A DNA stretch of 64,000 bases from an uncultured Ruminococcus sp. GTDB lineage: Bacteria > Bacillota > Clostridia > Oscillospirales > Ruminococcaceae. The first letter of the stretch is position 1. Each line of letters opens with the position of its first letter. The stretch covers positions 1 to 64,000 of the forward strand of contig UQQA01000002.1 of assembly GCA_900543105.1 (NCBI GenBank), given 5' to 3'. Under the pieces are notes generated by a model that had not been told where the DNA came from, made no database searches, and worked only from the letters and a program-made list of their open reading frames with translations. This document shows positions 1 through 8,018 of this stretch, one piece after another. Both the position numbers and the translations under genes were made by a program.

Positions 1-103
1 ACCAAGGGCTTCCGCCCTCTGGACACCTGACGAGCTGTGCTCAGCTCGACCAGCTAATTGGCTTCGCATTGCCGAACAAATGTCAGCTATGCAAAATTAC
101 GCA
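1..103. repeat. Partial double-hairpin dispersed repeat
   Basis: This gene-free stretch downstream of the helicase gene holds a small hairpin, GAGCTG-TGCT-CAGCTC, at about 33-48, followed by GACC and a GCTTCGCATT-like tail. The same layout recurs at about 61661-61700, where the stem reads AAGCTG-TGCT-CAGCTT. The stem base pair has changed on both sides, so pairing is kept. Sequence upstream of position 1 is not visible, so this copy is incomplete. Confidence 0.5.
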
Positions 104-1840
104 TTAATTATATTGTTTTCTTTTCTTATTCTGCGAGCCGTCAAATTTTCTTGCTCTGCCTGTATTTTTTCTGCGGAGGCTGCGGTAGTCCTTTTCACCG
201 CCCGAACGTCTGCGGTCGTAGCTGCCGTTTTGTCTGCCCTCGTTCTGCTTGCCCTCATAGCGCTTGATCTTTATCTTCTGACCGTTTATCTTCGTTCCTG
301 TCATGGAATCGATGATGTGGTCGAGGTCGACTTCGGGGACTTCTACTGTTGTATAGCGGTCGTAGATATCGATCTTGCCGAAGTTTTTGCCTGCCATTCC
401 CGTTGCGTCAACGAGTGCGCCGAGGATAAAGTTCGGTGCGATGCGGTTCTGTCTGCCGAGTGAGATCTCGATCTTGCAGGAGCTGCCCTTTGATCTGCCC
501 TTTTCGTCGCGCGGACGGAAAACGGGTTTGATGAACTCGGGGACGGTGCGTGTTTCCTTGGAAATTCTCATTCCGAGGAGTGTTGCGGCGATCTGCTCTG
601 CCGAATATCCGCGCTCGGTAAGGCGTTCGAGAAGCTCTGCGCCGTTCGGATATTTTTCCGTTGTGATATAGTCGCAGACCTTATCGAGGACGCGCTGTGT
701 TTTCTTTTCGATAACATCATCTCTTGTCGGGAGGTCGCAGCGGATAATATCAGCCTTTGTGAAGCGCGCGATATCTTTAAGCTCGTAGACCTGCTTTCTG
801 CCGCTCACTATCGTATAAGCCGAACCCGAACGACCTGCTCTGCCTGTTCTGCCGATACGGTGGATATAGTATTCATTGTCCTGCGGAATATCATAGTTGA
901 AAACCGCGTCAACATCGTCAACGTCGATGCCTCTTGCGGCAACGTCGGTCGCAATGAGGATATTTATTCTGCCGCTCTTGAAAGCGTTAAGCACCTGAGT
1001 TCTGCTCTGCTGTTTCATATCGCCGTGAAGACCCGCCGCCTTGAAACCTTTAGCAACGAGGTTTTCGGTAAGCTCATCGACCATTGCTTTTGTGTTGCAG
1101 AATATCATCGAAAGCTTGGGTTCAAATGCGATAAGGAGCATCTGGAGCGCATCGGTCTTTCTTCCCATAGGAACTTCGTAATAGAACTGCGCAACGCTCT
1201 CAACTGTGCGGCTCTTCTGCTCAACGCCGACAACGATCGGGTCGCGCTGATATTCGCCCGTGATAGCCATTATCTGCGGCGGCATTGTTGCCGAGAAAAG
1301 CACAGTCTGACGCTCTTCGGGGATATACTGCAAAATTTCTTCGATATCCTCGCGGAAACCCATATTGAGCATTTCATCAGCTTCGTCAAGAATTACCGAG
1401 CGGAGTTCTTCAAGGTGAAGCGTATGACGGCGGATATGATCCATTACACGTCCGGGAGTTCCGACAACGATATTTGCGCCCTTTTTGAGCTGAACTATCT
1501 GGCGTTCGATGTCTGCGCCGCCGTAGATAGCGCAGGACTTAACATACGGAAGATATTTCGAGAATTTTTCGATCTCCTGCGAAGCCTGCATTGCAAGCTC
1601 TCTTGTCGGGCAGAGTATGAGTGTCTGCACGCGGCGGTAGCCTTCAGGGTCTATCATTGCAACTGCGGGAAGTCCGAAAGCGGCGGTCTTTCCCGTACCC
1701 GTCTGTGAACGTCCCACAACGTCTTTTCCTTCGAGAAGAAGCGGAATGGCCTTCGCCTGGATTTCCGTAGCCTCCTCATATCCCATTTCTTCGACCGCAC
1801 GGACGATCTCCTGCGGCAGTCCGAGTTCACTAAAAAGCAT
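104..1840 (-). CDS. DEAD-box ATP-dependent RNA helicase (CsdA/DeaD type)
   Basis: This cytoplasmic helicase unwinds RNA duplexes and probably acts in ribosome assembly, cold adaptation or RNA turnover. The DEAD-box motifs are all visible: the Q motif near the start, SQTGTGKTAAF (motif I), PTRELAMQ, TPGRVMDH, the DEAD box in ILDEADEML, SAT in LFSATMP, and HRIGRTGRAG (motif VI). A C-terminal DbpA/CsdA-like RNA-binding fold of about 70 residues follows, then a basic, Arg/Lys/Gly-rich tail that suits non-specific RNA binding. The ATG at 1840 is preferred over the longer frame opening at 1891, because GGAAAGGAAAAAATT provides a ribosome binding site directly before it. It is about 578 residues long and stands alone, with 365 bp of repeat-bearing DNA upstream. 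Confidence 0.93.
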   Translation of the reverse strand: MLFSELGLPQEIVRAVEEMGYEEATEIQAKAIPLLLEGKDVVGRSQTGTGKTAAFGLPAVAMIDPEGYRRVQTLILCPTRELAMQASQEIEKFSKYLPYVKSCAIYGGADIERQIVQLKKGANIVVGTPGRVMDHIRRHTLHLEELRSVILDEADEMLNMGFREDIEEILQYIPEERQTVLFSATMPPQIMAITGEYQRDPIVVGVEQKSRTVESVAQFYYEVPMGRKTDALQMLLIAFEPKLSMIFCNTKAMVDELTENLVAKGFKAAGLHGDMKQQSRTQVLNAFKSGRINILIATDVAARGIDVDDVDAVFNYDIPQDNEYYIHRIGRTGRAGRSGSAYTIVSGRKQVYELKDIARFTKADIIRCDLPTRDDVIEKKTQRVLDKVCDYITTEKYPNGAELLERLTERGYSAEQIAATLLGMRISKETRTVPEFIKPVFRPRDEKGRSKGSSCKIEISLGRQNRIAPNFILGALVDATGMAGKNFGKIDIYDRYTTVEVPEVDLDHIIDSMTGTKINGQKIKIKRYEGKQNEGRQNGSYDRRRSGGEKDYRSLRRKNTGRARKFDGSQNKKRKQYN

Positions 1841-1931
1841 AATTTTTTCCTTTCCATAACATGGCATTGGACAAAACACGCTCTCTGACAAAACTCTCCT
1901 GTCCTATGCCGACACATAATTATAATTTTTA

Positions 1932-2034
1932 TAATAAACACCATTTAAAATTTGGAAAAAATCAAGCCGATAATCTCGCATATATAGGATTTTGGCGCAG
2001 ATTTTTTCCTGTATTTTATTGGTGTTTAGTATTA
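1932..2034. repeat. MITE-like palindromic repeat, copy 1
   Basis: This element of about 103 bp has inverted ends: AATAAACACCATTTAAAAT on the left and a reverse-complement match ending GGTGTTTAGTATTA on the right. Its core, AAAAATCAAG..CTCGCATATAT..GGCGCAGATTTTTT, is shared with the copies at 2118-2221 and 48778-48876. It has no coding capacity. It lies between the helicase and GNAT genes, and the 1841-2205 gap holds nothing else recognisable apart from AT-rich sequence. Confidence 0.7.
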
Positions 2035-2117
2035 CAAACAGACGTTTATTATAACACAATATATATAGTATTGTCAACTGCTTTTTTTCTGTAAATTTTT
2101 GAATAATAAAATATGTT

Positions 2118-2221
2118 ATACTGATTTTCAAACTAAAAAGTGTAAAAAAATCAAGCAAAAGCTCGCATATATGGCTTTTACGCCGATTTTTTGTCTACAC
2201 TTTGATTAAAAATTAGTATTA
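2118..2221. repeat. MITE-like palindromic repeat, copy 2 (overlaps a gene end)
   Basis: The element begins ATACTGATTTTCAAACT and ends with the inverted counterpart ATTAAAAATTAGTATT. It carries the core AAAAAATCAAGCAAAAGCTCGCATATATGGC (split here as AAAAAATCAAGC and CTCGCATATATGGC). Its right end extends into the 3' end of the acetyltransferase gene on the minus strand and supplies that gene's last codons and TAA. Its ends match those of the copy at 63066-63187 better than those of copy 1, so there are two end subtypes sharing a core. Confidence 0.7.
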
Positions 2222-2661
2222 AACTGCATAAAATTCTCATTATGTACAAAGCCATACGAAGAATAAAGCTTCACACCCATATCGGAAGCGGTTATCTGCA
2301 CCGTTCCGCAGCCATAGCTTTTTGCCTCGCCGACAACACGGTTCAAAAGCTCGGTCGCGATACCCTTTCTTCGGTAGCGGCTGTCGGTGAACATACTCGA
2401 AAGCAAGCCGATGCGACCGCTCGGACATCCGAAATACGGCGGCTTTTCCACGAACGACATTCCGCTCGTGCCGATGATCTCGTCCCCGTCAAAGGCGAGC
2501 CACGAGACGAAAGTACCGTCCTTTAAGTGGCGTTCGTAGTAGTCTTTCAGCGCAGGGCGCAGGTCGATATCCTCCTTTGCGCCCTCCTCACGAAGCTGTG
2601 CTATCCGCATTTCGATAAAGCGGTCAAGCTCATTTTCGGTCAGCTTTTTATACTCTATCAT
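2206..2661 (-). CDS. GNAT family N-acetyltransferase
   Basis: This is a predicted acetyl-CoA-dependent N-acetyltransferase of 151 residues, a normal single-domain length. The GNAT core is visible as GLLSSMFTDSRYRRKGIATELL, where the RRKGIA segment is the acetyl-CoA pyrophosphate-binding loop, and the C-terminal YSSYGFVHNENFM is the usual end of the fold. The substrate cannot be inferred. The start at 2661 follows GAGGTACGATT. It lies 9 bp downstream of the methyltransferase stop, so the two genes are probably co-transcribed. The last four residues and the stop codon lie inside a MITE-like repeat, so the C-terminus may have been altered by that insertion. Confidence 0.85.
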   Translation of the reverse strand: MIEYKKLTENELDRFIEMRIAQLREEGAKEDIDLRPALKDYYERHLKDGTFVSWLAFDGDEIIGTSGMSFVEKPPYFGCPSGRIGLLSSMFTDSRYRRKGIATELLNRVVGEAKSYGCGTVQITASDMGVKLYSSYGFVHNENFMQFNTNF

Positions 2662-2670
2662 AATCGTACC

Positions 2671-3285
2671 TCACTTGGTATATATCACCGCAAAGCTTTT
2701 TCCCTTGATGATATCCCTGACTTCGATGTTGTCAAAGCCTGATTTTCTGCCAAGTTCGGTCAATTCTTCGGGTGAAAACTTGCGAAATCCCTTTTTTGTG
2801 TAGGAAAGCTTGTCGAGGAACTCTTTCGTATATACTATATTATAGAACGAGCCACCCGTTTTGAGCGTTCGCCTTATCTCGGACAGACCCTTCACGGTGT
2901 CGCTCCAAAAATAGACGGTGTTTACCGAGGTCACGGCGGAAAACATTTCATCATCATAAGGCAGGTCGCAGCAATCCCCGACCCGAAGAAAAAGCCTGCC
3001 GTCCGACTTTGCATTTTTACAGCGATTTTCCGCCTGCGTTTTCATATCCTCCGAGATATCAATGCCGTAAAGCTCGGCTTTTGCCTTTTTGTAAAGCTTT
3101 TGCAGAAGATAGCCGTTTCCATAGCCGATATCAAGCAGCTTTTCGCCGCCCGAGAGCCTTACTTCGTCAACAACTTTCAGATACATACGCTTATTTATGA
3201 CATTCATTATGATACAGCAGACTTTTCCGACAAAGCCGTGAGGGTCGCCGAACTGCCTGCCGATATATTCTGTGAATTTACTCAT
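2671..3285 (-). CDS. Class I SAM-dependent methyltransferase
   Basis: This is a small cytoplasmic methyltransferase of about 204 residues. Motif I is LLDIGYGNGYL, followed by the acidic YGIDISEDM that ends strand beta 2 and the D-rich CCDLPYDDEMFSAVTSVN region typical of UbiE/type-11 methyltransferases. The substrate is unknown. The ATG at 3285 is chosen over the GTG at 3294 because the AAGGGTGG ribosome binding site would otherwise sit inside the coding region. It is first in a two-gene unit with the GNAT gene and lies beyond the terminator that closes thrS. Confidence 0.85.
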   Translation of the reverse strand: MSKFTEYIGRQFGDPHGFVGKVCCIIMNVINKRMYLKVVDEVRLSGGEKLLDIGYGNGYLLQKLYKKAKAELYGIDISEDMKTQAENRCKNAKSDGRLFLRVGDCCDLPYDDEMFSAVTSVNTVYFWSDTVKGLSEIRRTLKTGGSFYNIVYTKEFLDKLSYTKKGFRKFSPEELTELGRKSGFDNIEVRDIIKGKSFAVIYTK

Positions 3286-3302
3286 TTTGTCCACCCTTTT
3301 AC

Positions 3303-3340
3303 AAAAGCTGCCGCACGAAACATTTCGCGCGGCAGCTTGT
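3303..3340 (-). terminator. Intrinsic terminator of thrS
   Basis: AAGCTGCCGC and GCGGCAGCTT form a 10-bp stem at 3305-3338, followed on the minus strand by TTTTG. It lies between the thrS stop and the methyltransferase start. There is also a short T-run on the plus side, so it may work in both directions. Confidence 0.75.
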
Positions 3341-3436
3341 TTTTCAAATTGCTGTTAAATCGTCACTTTTCAAAGCGAGTTTACTTCACCGAGAGTAATT
3401 TACTTAGCCGAAGCGAGTTACTTCGATGAGGCAAAT

Positions 3437-5383
3437 TTATTTTGCCTTAGTATCATTCTCCTCAAAGATCTTAGCGAGAGCTTCGTCAAGCTTAACGTCG
3501 GGAAGTTCGCCCTCTTTTCTCGAACGGATAGTAACGGACTTGTTTTCTGTTTCCTTATCGCCGATGATAAAGGTATATGGAATTCTTTCAAGACGCGAAG
3601 CCTTGATCTTTGTACCGATATTTTCGTCACGCTTATCGACTGTTACTCTCATTCCGTGTGCTGTGATCTTATCTGCGATCTCCTGAGCATAAGCCTGATG
3701 AGCTTCGCCGATAGGGAGGATTCTTACCTGCTCGGGAGCGAGCCAGAGCGGGAACACGCCTGCATACTTTTCGATGAGGTATGCGAGTGTACGCTCATAG
3801 CAGCCGAGTGATGTTCTGTGGATAATATAAGGTCTGCGCTTCTTGCCGTCAACATCGGTATATTCCATACCGAACTTTTCTGCGAGGAGCATATCGATCT
3901 GGATAGTAACGAGTGTATCCTCCTTGCCGAATACGTTCTTATACTGGATATCGAGCTTCGGACCGTAGAATGCGGCTTCGTCGATGCCGATAGAATATTC
4001 AACGCCGAGGTCGTCGAGGATAGTCTTCATTGCGGACTGAGCGTGTTCCCACTGCTCTGCCGTACCCTCGTACTTATTCTTCGGGTTTGCGGGATCCCAC
4101 TGGGAGAATCTGAATGTGCAGTCCTCGAGAAGTCCTACTGTATCGAGCATATACTTTGCAAGCTCAAGGCAGCCTCTGAACTCGTCTTCGAGCTGTTCGG
4201 GGCGGAGAATATAGTGACCCTCGGAAATTGTGAACTGACGGACACGGATAAGTCCGTGCATTTCGCCGCTGTCCTCATTTCTGAAAAGTGTGGAGGTTTC
4301 GGTAAGACGCATCGGGAGGTCACGGTACGATCTTGCACGGTTGAGGAATACCTGATACTGGAACGGGCAAGTCATCGGACGGAGTGCGAAGCATTCCTTT
4401 TCCTCATCGTATGGGTCGCCGAGGATAAACATACCGTCAAGGTAGTGATCCCAGTGTCCTGAAATTTTGTAGAGGTCACGCTTTGCCATAAGCGGAGTTT
4501 TTGTGAGCAGACAGCCCTTTGAAGCTTCGACATCTTCTACCCAGCGCTGGAGTATCTGGATTACCTTTGCACCCTTTGGAAGAAGAATGGGAAGTCCCTG
4601 ACCGATGCAGTCAACCGTTGAAAAATATTCAAGTTCACGGCCGAGCTTGTTGTGGTCACGCTTCTGAGCTTCTTCTCTTGCTGCGAGGTATGCTTCGAGT
4701 TCGCTTGCCTTGGGGAATGCTGTACCGTAAACACGGCAGAGCTGCTTGCCCTTTGAATCGCCTCTCCAGTAAGCACCTGTACAGGAAAGAAGCTTTACAG
4801 CTTTTACGGGAGCGGTCGAAGCAAGGTGTGGACCTGCGCAGAGGTCGATGAAGTCGCCCTGCTTATAGAATGAGATAGGTTCGCCCTTGCCTGCGTGTTC
4901 CTGACAGAGTTCGACTTTATAAGGTTCGCCCATTTCTTCAAGCTTTTTAATAGCTTCTTCTGGGGAAAGCTCGAACTTTTCAAGCTCGATGCCCTCCTTG
5001 GCGATCTTCTTCATCTCGGCTTCGATCTTTGCGAGGTCATCGGGTGTGAACGCCTTAGGCGCATCGAAATCGTAGTAGAATCCGTCCTGAATTGCAGGGC
5101 CGATAGCAAGCTTTACCTCCGGGTAAAGGCGCTTTACAGCCTGAGCAAGGATATGTGATGCAGTGTGGTTGAAAGTCTTTTTGCCGTCCTCGGAATCGAA
5201 TGTGAGAACTTCAAATTCGCAGTCTTCTTCAATAGGTGTGCGGATATCGCATACCTTTCCGCCGAGCTTTACAGCGCACGCAGCCTTATAAAGACCCATT
5301 CCGATGCCCTTGATAACTTCTGCTGCGGCTGTGCCCTTTTCACATTCCTTAACGCTTCCGTCTTTAAGTGTGAGCTTTACCAT
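3437..5383 (-). CDS. thrS: Threonyl-tRNA synthetase
   Basis: The enzyme charges tRNA-Thr with threonine in the cytoplasm. At 648 residues it has the full bacterial architecture: an N-terminal TGS domain (about 1-60), the editing domain with the HTASHILAQA and CAGPHL motifs (about 65-220), the class II catalytic core with MTCPFQY, and the C-terminal anticodon-binding domain from about residue 545. The motif 2 region reads RQFTISEGHYI rather than the commoner RQFTQDDAHIF, a variant that occurs in some ThrRS lineages. The ATG at 5383 is preceded by a purine-rich GGAGGTAAACG. Expression is controlled by the T-box leader immediately upstream, and the gene ends at a strong hairpin terminator. Confidence 0.97.
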   Translation of the reverse strand: MVKLTLKDGSVKECEKGTAAAEVIKGIGMGLYKAACAVKLGGKVCDIRTPIEEDCEFEVLTFDSEDGKKTFNHTASHILAQAVKRLYPEVKLAIGPAIQDGFYYDFDAPKAFTPDDLAKIEAEMKKIAKEGIELEKFELSPEEAIKKLEEMGEPYKVELCQEHAGKGEPISFYKQGDFIDLCAGPHLASTAPVKAVKLLSCTGAYWRGDSKGKQLCRVYGTAFPKASELEAYLAAREEAQKRDHNKLGRELEYFSTVDCIGQGLPILLPKGAKVIQILQRWVEDVEASKGCLLTKTPLMAKRDLYKISGHWDHYLDGMFILGDPYDEEKECFALRPMTCPFQYQVFLNRARSYRDLPMRLTETSTLFRNEDSGEMHGLIRVRQFTISEGHYILRPEQLEDEFRGCLELAKYMLDTVGLLEDCTFRFSQWDPANPKNKYEGTAEQWEHAQSAMKTILDDLGVEYSIGIDEAAFYGPKLDIQYKNVFGKEDTLVTIQIDMLLAEKFGMEYTDVDGKKRRPYIIHRTSLGCYERTLAYLIEKYAGVFPLWLAPEQVRILPIGEAHQAYAQEIADKITAHGMRVTVDKRDENIGTKIKASRLERIPYTFIIGDKETENKSVTIRSRKEGELPDVKLDEALAKIFEENDTKAK

Positions 5384-5448
5384 TTTCGTTTACCTCCACA
5401 TATATTATAGTAATTTTAACATAAAATTCGTTTTTTATCCTTTTTAAG

Positions 5449-5707
5449 AAAACAAAAACGCCCTTAATGCTCTTTTACAAGCACTAAGGACGATAAAAAC
5501 CGTGTTTCCACCTTAATTTATGCGTTTTTTCCTGAAAAACACACCTCATTAATGCCTTTAACGCAGGCTGACGGCGCAGATTGAGCGCACTCAAAAGGCG
5601 GTGTGCAAAGCTCCCGAACCTGCCGCAGTTTTCAGCCGATGACTGCCGCTCTCTGAAAGTCCTCAACGGAGGGTTGCCTTCCTTTATCAACGTTTTTATG
5701 TTATTAT
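5449..5707 (-). ncRNA. T-box riboswitch leader of thrS
   Basis: This leader of about 260 nt senses uncharged tRNA-Thr and controls thrS by antitermination. The conserved T-box AAGGTGGAAACACGG lies at 5501-5515. Directly after it is an intrinsic terminator with a 13-bp stem (CGTCCTTAGTGCT with AGCATTAAGGGCG, about 5459-5492) and a T-run. Upstream, AGAGAGCGGCAG and following sequence resembles stem I. A candidate specifier codon ACC (Thr) lies at 5600-5602 within GCACACCGCC; this assignment is an inference and should be checked by folding. The identity of the downstream gene supports the class. Confidence 0.9.
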
Positions 5708-5713
5708 GTGTTT

Positions 5714-5742
5714 ATGTTATCACACTTCTCGGAATTTGTCAA
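5714..5742 (-). promoter_or_regulatory. Promoter of the thrS T-box transcript
   Basis: On the minus strand TTGACA (5737-5742) and TAACAT (5714-5719) are separated by 17 bp. A start about 7 bp further on would place the first base near 5707, just before the T-box leader. Confidence 0.7.
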
Positions 5743-5806
5743 CCGTCTTTTTTCACAGTTAAGAGGCTTTTTTCTTATTAAAAAGTGTGAAAATGTTAAA
5801 ATAACC

Positions 5807-5835
5807 TTGACATTATTAATGATTTATATTACAAT
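5807..5835 (+). promoter_or_regulatory. Sigma-A-type promoter upstream of the rny region
   Basis: TTGACA (5807-5812) and TACAAT (5830-5835) are 17 bp apart, facing rny. The predicted start is near 5842. The transcript would begin with about 500 nt of non-coding sequence before rny, or it may be a separate RNA. Confidence 0.65.
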
Positions 5836-5841
5836 AATAAA

Positions 5842-6360
5842 GTAAATGCAATATGAGGTAATTCTGCCTGCCGATAAAAAGGCTCGCAGGTTTGTCACTA
5901 AGGCGGCTGCCGTATGCGGTTCATACGCTGTTCTGCTCGTTTATGCGGGACGGTCTTTTGACGGCGAACGGTGTCGGCTTGATAAATTGCAGTTCATTTT
6001 TCACTCGCTCTGTCGTTTTGAACAGAGGTTTCATATATTCATTATCATTATCAAACCCGTTTTATGGGTTCAGTTATTCTTTACAGATTGTATTTTTCGG
6101 ATAAAATTATACGTTATGTAGTGAAAATTGTCAATTGAGGATAATATTCGGGGTAACGATGATATATCTTTCTGCCGCTTTAACATTTTACTCGGCTGAT
6201 ATCTTTTTATAGCAATATCAGCTTAAACGTTTAAAGCATTGTAAAAGGCAGGGGTATTTTCGTTTTTAACCGTTTTCGCAGAGAACTTCTGACTGCGGAA
6301 TGTGAAATCCTCTTGTTCAGGCCCTCCGAGCGATAATATAATTTTGGGGAGGTCAAGGAC
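5842..6360 (+). other. Structured non-coding leader or RNA before rny
   Basis: I find no convincing gene here. A 91-codon frame at 5846 lacks a ribosome binding site and codes for a composition unlike a normal protein. The first half contains several hairpins, including CGTATG-CGGTT-CATACG (about 5911-5927) and CCTGC..GCAGG (about 5868-5891), and TGCAAT near 5847 could pair with ATTGCA near 5986. It could be a long rny 5' leader or a small RNA of about 150-200 nt. I could not match it to a known RNA family. The 3' part, 6120-6360, is AT-rich and featureless until the GGGGAGGTC ribosome binding site of rny. Confidence 0.3.
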
Positions 6361-7923
6361 TTGAACACAGCAGCTATCATTGCGGCTGTCATTGCGCTTA
6401 TTGCAGGCTTCGCAGTCGGTGGAGCGATATTCTTCGCCGCAGGTATCAACCACCGCAAAAAGCAGGCTGAAGCAGCGATAGGTTCGGCGGAAAAGGAAGC
6501 CGAAAGACTTGTCGAAGCAGCAAAGACAGAAGCAGAAAATCAAAAAAAGATCGCACTTCTCGATGCAAAGGAGGAGATCCAGAAGAGCCGTTCCGAGCTT
6601 GATAAGGAACTCAAAGAGCGCCGCGGAGAAATTTCCCGCCAGGAACGCAGGATCCAGCAAAAGGAAGATAATCTCGACAAAAAGAACGACAGCCTTGATA
6701 AAAAGGACGAAATACTCCAGAAAAAGATCAAGCAGGCTGACGAAAAGCTTGAAGAAGCCGACAATATCAAAAAGCAGCAGATGGAGACCCTCGAAAAGAT
6801 CTCACAGTTCACTATGGATCAGGCAAAGGAACACCTGCTTTCAATGCTCGAAAATGAGCTTGTACATGAAAAGGCTCTCAAGATACAGTCTTATGAGCAG
6901 CAGCTCAGGGACGAATGTGAGGAAAAGGCAAGAAATCTTATTTCCCTTGCAATTTCAAAATGCTCAGCAGATCAGGTATCCGAATCCGCAGTTTCCGTTG
7001 TTCCTCTGCCGAATGACGAAATGAAGGGCAGGATCATCGGACGTGAGGGCAGAAACATAAAGGCACTCGAAACGCTCACGGGTGTTGATCTTATCATCGA
7101 CGATACACCCGAAGCTATCACGCTTTCCTGCTTCGATCAGGCTCGCCGTGAGGTTGCCCGTATCGCACTTGAAAAGCTTATCGCAGACGGCAGAATCCAC
7201 CCGTCCCGTATCGAAGAAATGGTCGACAAGGCTCGCCGTGAAGTCGAGCATATTATGAAGCAGGAGGGCGACAGAGCCGTTCTCGAAACCAATGTACACG
7301 GTCTTAACCACGAGCTTGTACGCCTTCTCGGAAGGCTTCACTACAGAACCTCCTACCGTCAGAACGTACTCAACCATTCTATCGAGGTCGCACATCTTGC
7401 AGGAATTATGGCTTCCGAGCTTGGCGTTGATGCAAACCTCGCACGAAGAGCAGGACTTCTCCACGATATCGGTAAGGCTCTCAGCTACGAGATCGAGGGT
7501 TCACACGTTCAGATCGGCGTTGATGTCTGCCGCAAGTACAAGGAAAGCCCCGAGGTCATTCACGCAGTCGAGGCTCACCACGGCGATGTTGAGATACACT
7601 CCGTTGTCGCCGCTCTCGTTCAGGCTGCCGATGCTATTTCAGCGGCAAGACCGGGCGCAAGAAGCGAGAACTACGAGAACTACATCAAGCGTCTTGAAAA
7701 GCTCGAAGAGATCTGCTGCTCCTATGAGGGCGTTGAAAAATCCTTCGCTATCCAGGCAGGCCGTGAAGTCCGCATCATGGTTTATCCCGATAAGATCAAC
7801 GACGAAAAGATGGTCATTGTTGCAAGAGATATTGCCAAGCGTATCGAGGACGAAATGGACTACCCCGGACAGATCAAAGTTAATATCATTCGTGAAAGCC
7901 GCGTAGTCGAATACGCCAAGTAA
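6361..7923 (+). CDS. rny: Ribonuclease Y
   Basis: RNase Y is a membrane-anchored endoribonuclease that starts mRNA decay in many Firmicutes. The 520-residue protein has the full family layout: one N-terminal membrane helix (about 3-24), a long charged coiled coil (about 30-200), a KH RNA-binding domain with [14 protein letters not shown] (about 220-285), and an HD domain with the catalytic motif LLHDIGKAL (about 365-372). The start is a TTG at 6361, preceded by GGGGAGGTCAAGGAC with good spacing; no better in-frame ATG exists. A perfect 9-bp inverted repeat (TAATATACA/TGTATATTA) begins at the stop codon, and a terminator follows. Confidence 0.95.
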   Translation: MNTAAIIAAVIALIAGFAVGGAIFFAAGINHRKKQAEAAIGSAEKEAERLVEAAKTEAENQKKIALLDAKEEIQKSRSELDKELKERRGEISRQERRIQQKEDNLDKKNDSLDKKDEILQKKIKQADEKLEEADNIKKQQMETLEKISQFTMDQAKEHLLSMLENELVHEKALKIQSYEQQLRDECEEKARNLISLAISKCSADQVSESAVSVVPLPNDEMKGRIIGREGRNIKALETLTGVDLIIDDTPEAITLSCFDQARREVARIALEKLIADGRIHPSRIEEMVDKARREVEHIMKQEGDRAVLETNVHGLNHELVRLLGRLHYRTSYRQNVLNHSIEVAHLAGIMASELGVDANLARRAGLLHDIGKALSYEIEGSHVQIGVDVCRKYKESPEVIHAVEAHHGDVEIHSVVAALVQAADAISAARPGARSENYENYIKRLEKLEEICCSYEGVEKSFAIQAGREVRIMVYPDKINDEKMVIVARDIAKRIEDEMDYPGQIKVNIIRESRVVEYAK

Positions 7924-7999
7924 TATACATTGTGTATATTACAGTTTGTAAACACGAAAGCAATAATTATCCCTGCGGCGCAAATCGCAGGGATATTTT
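7921..7999 (+). terminator. Palindrome and intrinsic terminator after rny
   Basis: TAATATACA-TTG-TGTATATTA at 7921-7941 starts with the rny stop codon. It is followed by ATCCCTGCG/CGCAGGGAT (7969-7994) and ATTTTT. The second hairpin is a typical rho-independent terminator and separates rny from the next gene cluster unless it is leaky. Confidence 0.8.
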
Positions 8000-8018
8000 T
8001 CTGAATGGAGTTTTATTT

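Noticed and set aside
860..1708. Long open frames opposite the helicase gene, and similar ones opposite thrS, flhA, nrdD and other genes
   Set aside because: They are frame shadows of strongly supported genes and have no family motifs or ribosome binding sites.
1940..1975. Sigma-28-type promoter (TAAA, 16 bp, GCCGATAA)
   Set aside because: It lies within a MITE-like repeat and points away from any gene on that strand, so it is probably chance.
5846..6121. A 91-codon reading frame before rny
   Set aside because: It has no ribosome binding site, its codons look random, and it overlaps strong hairpins.
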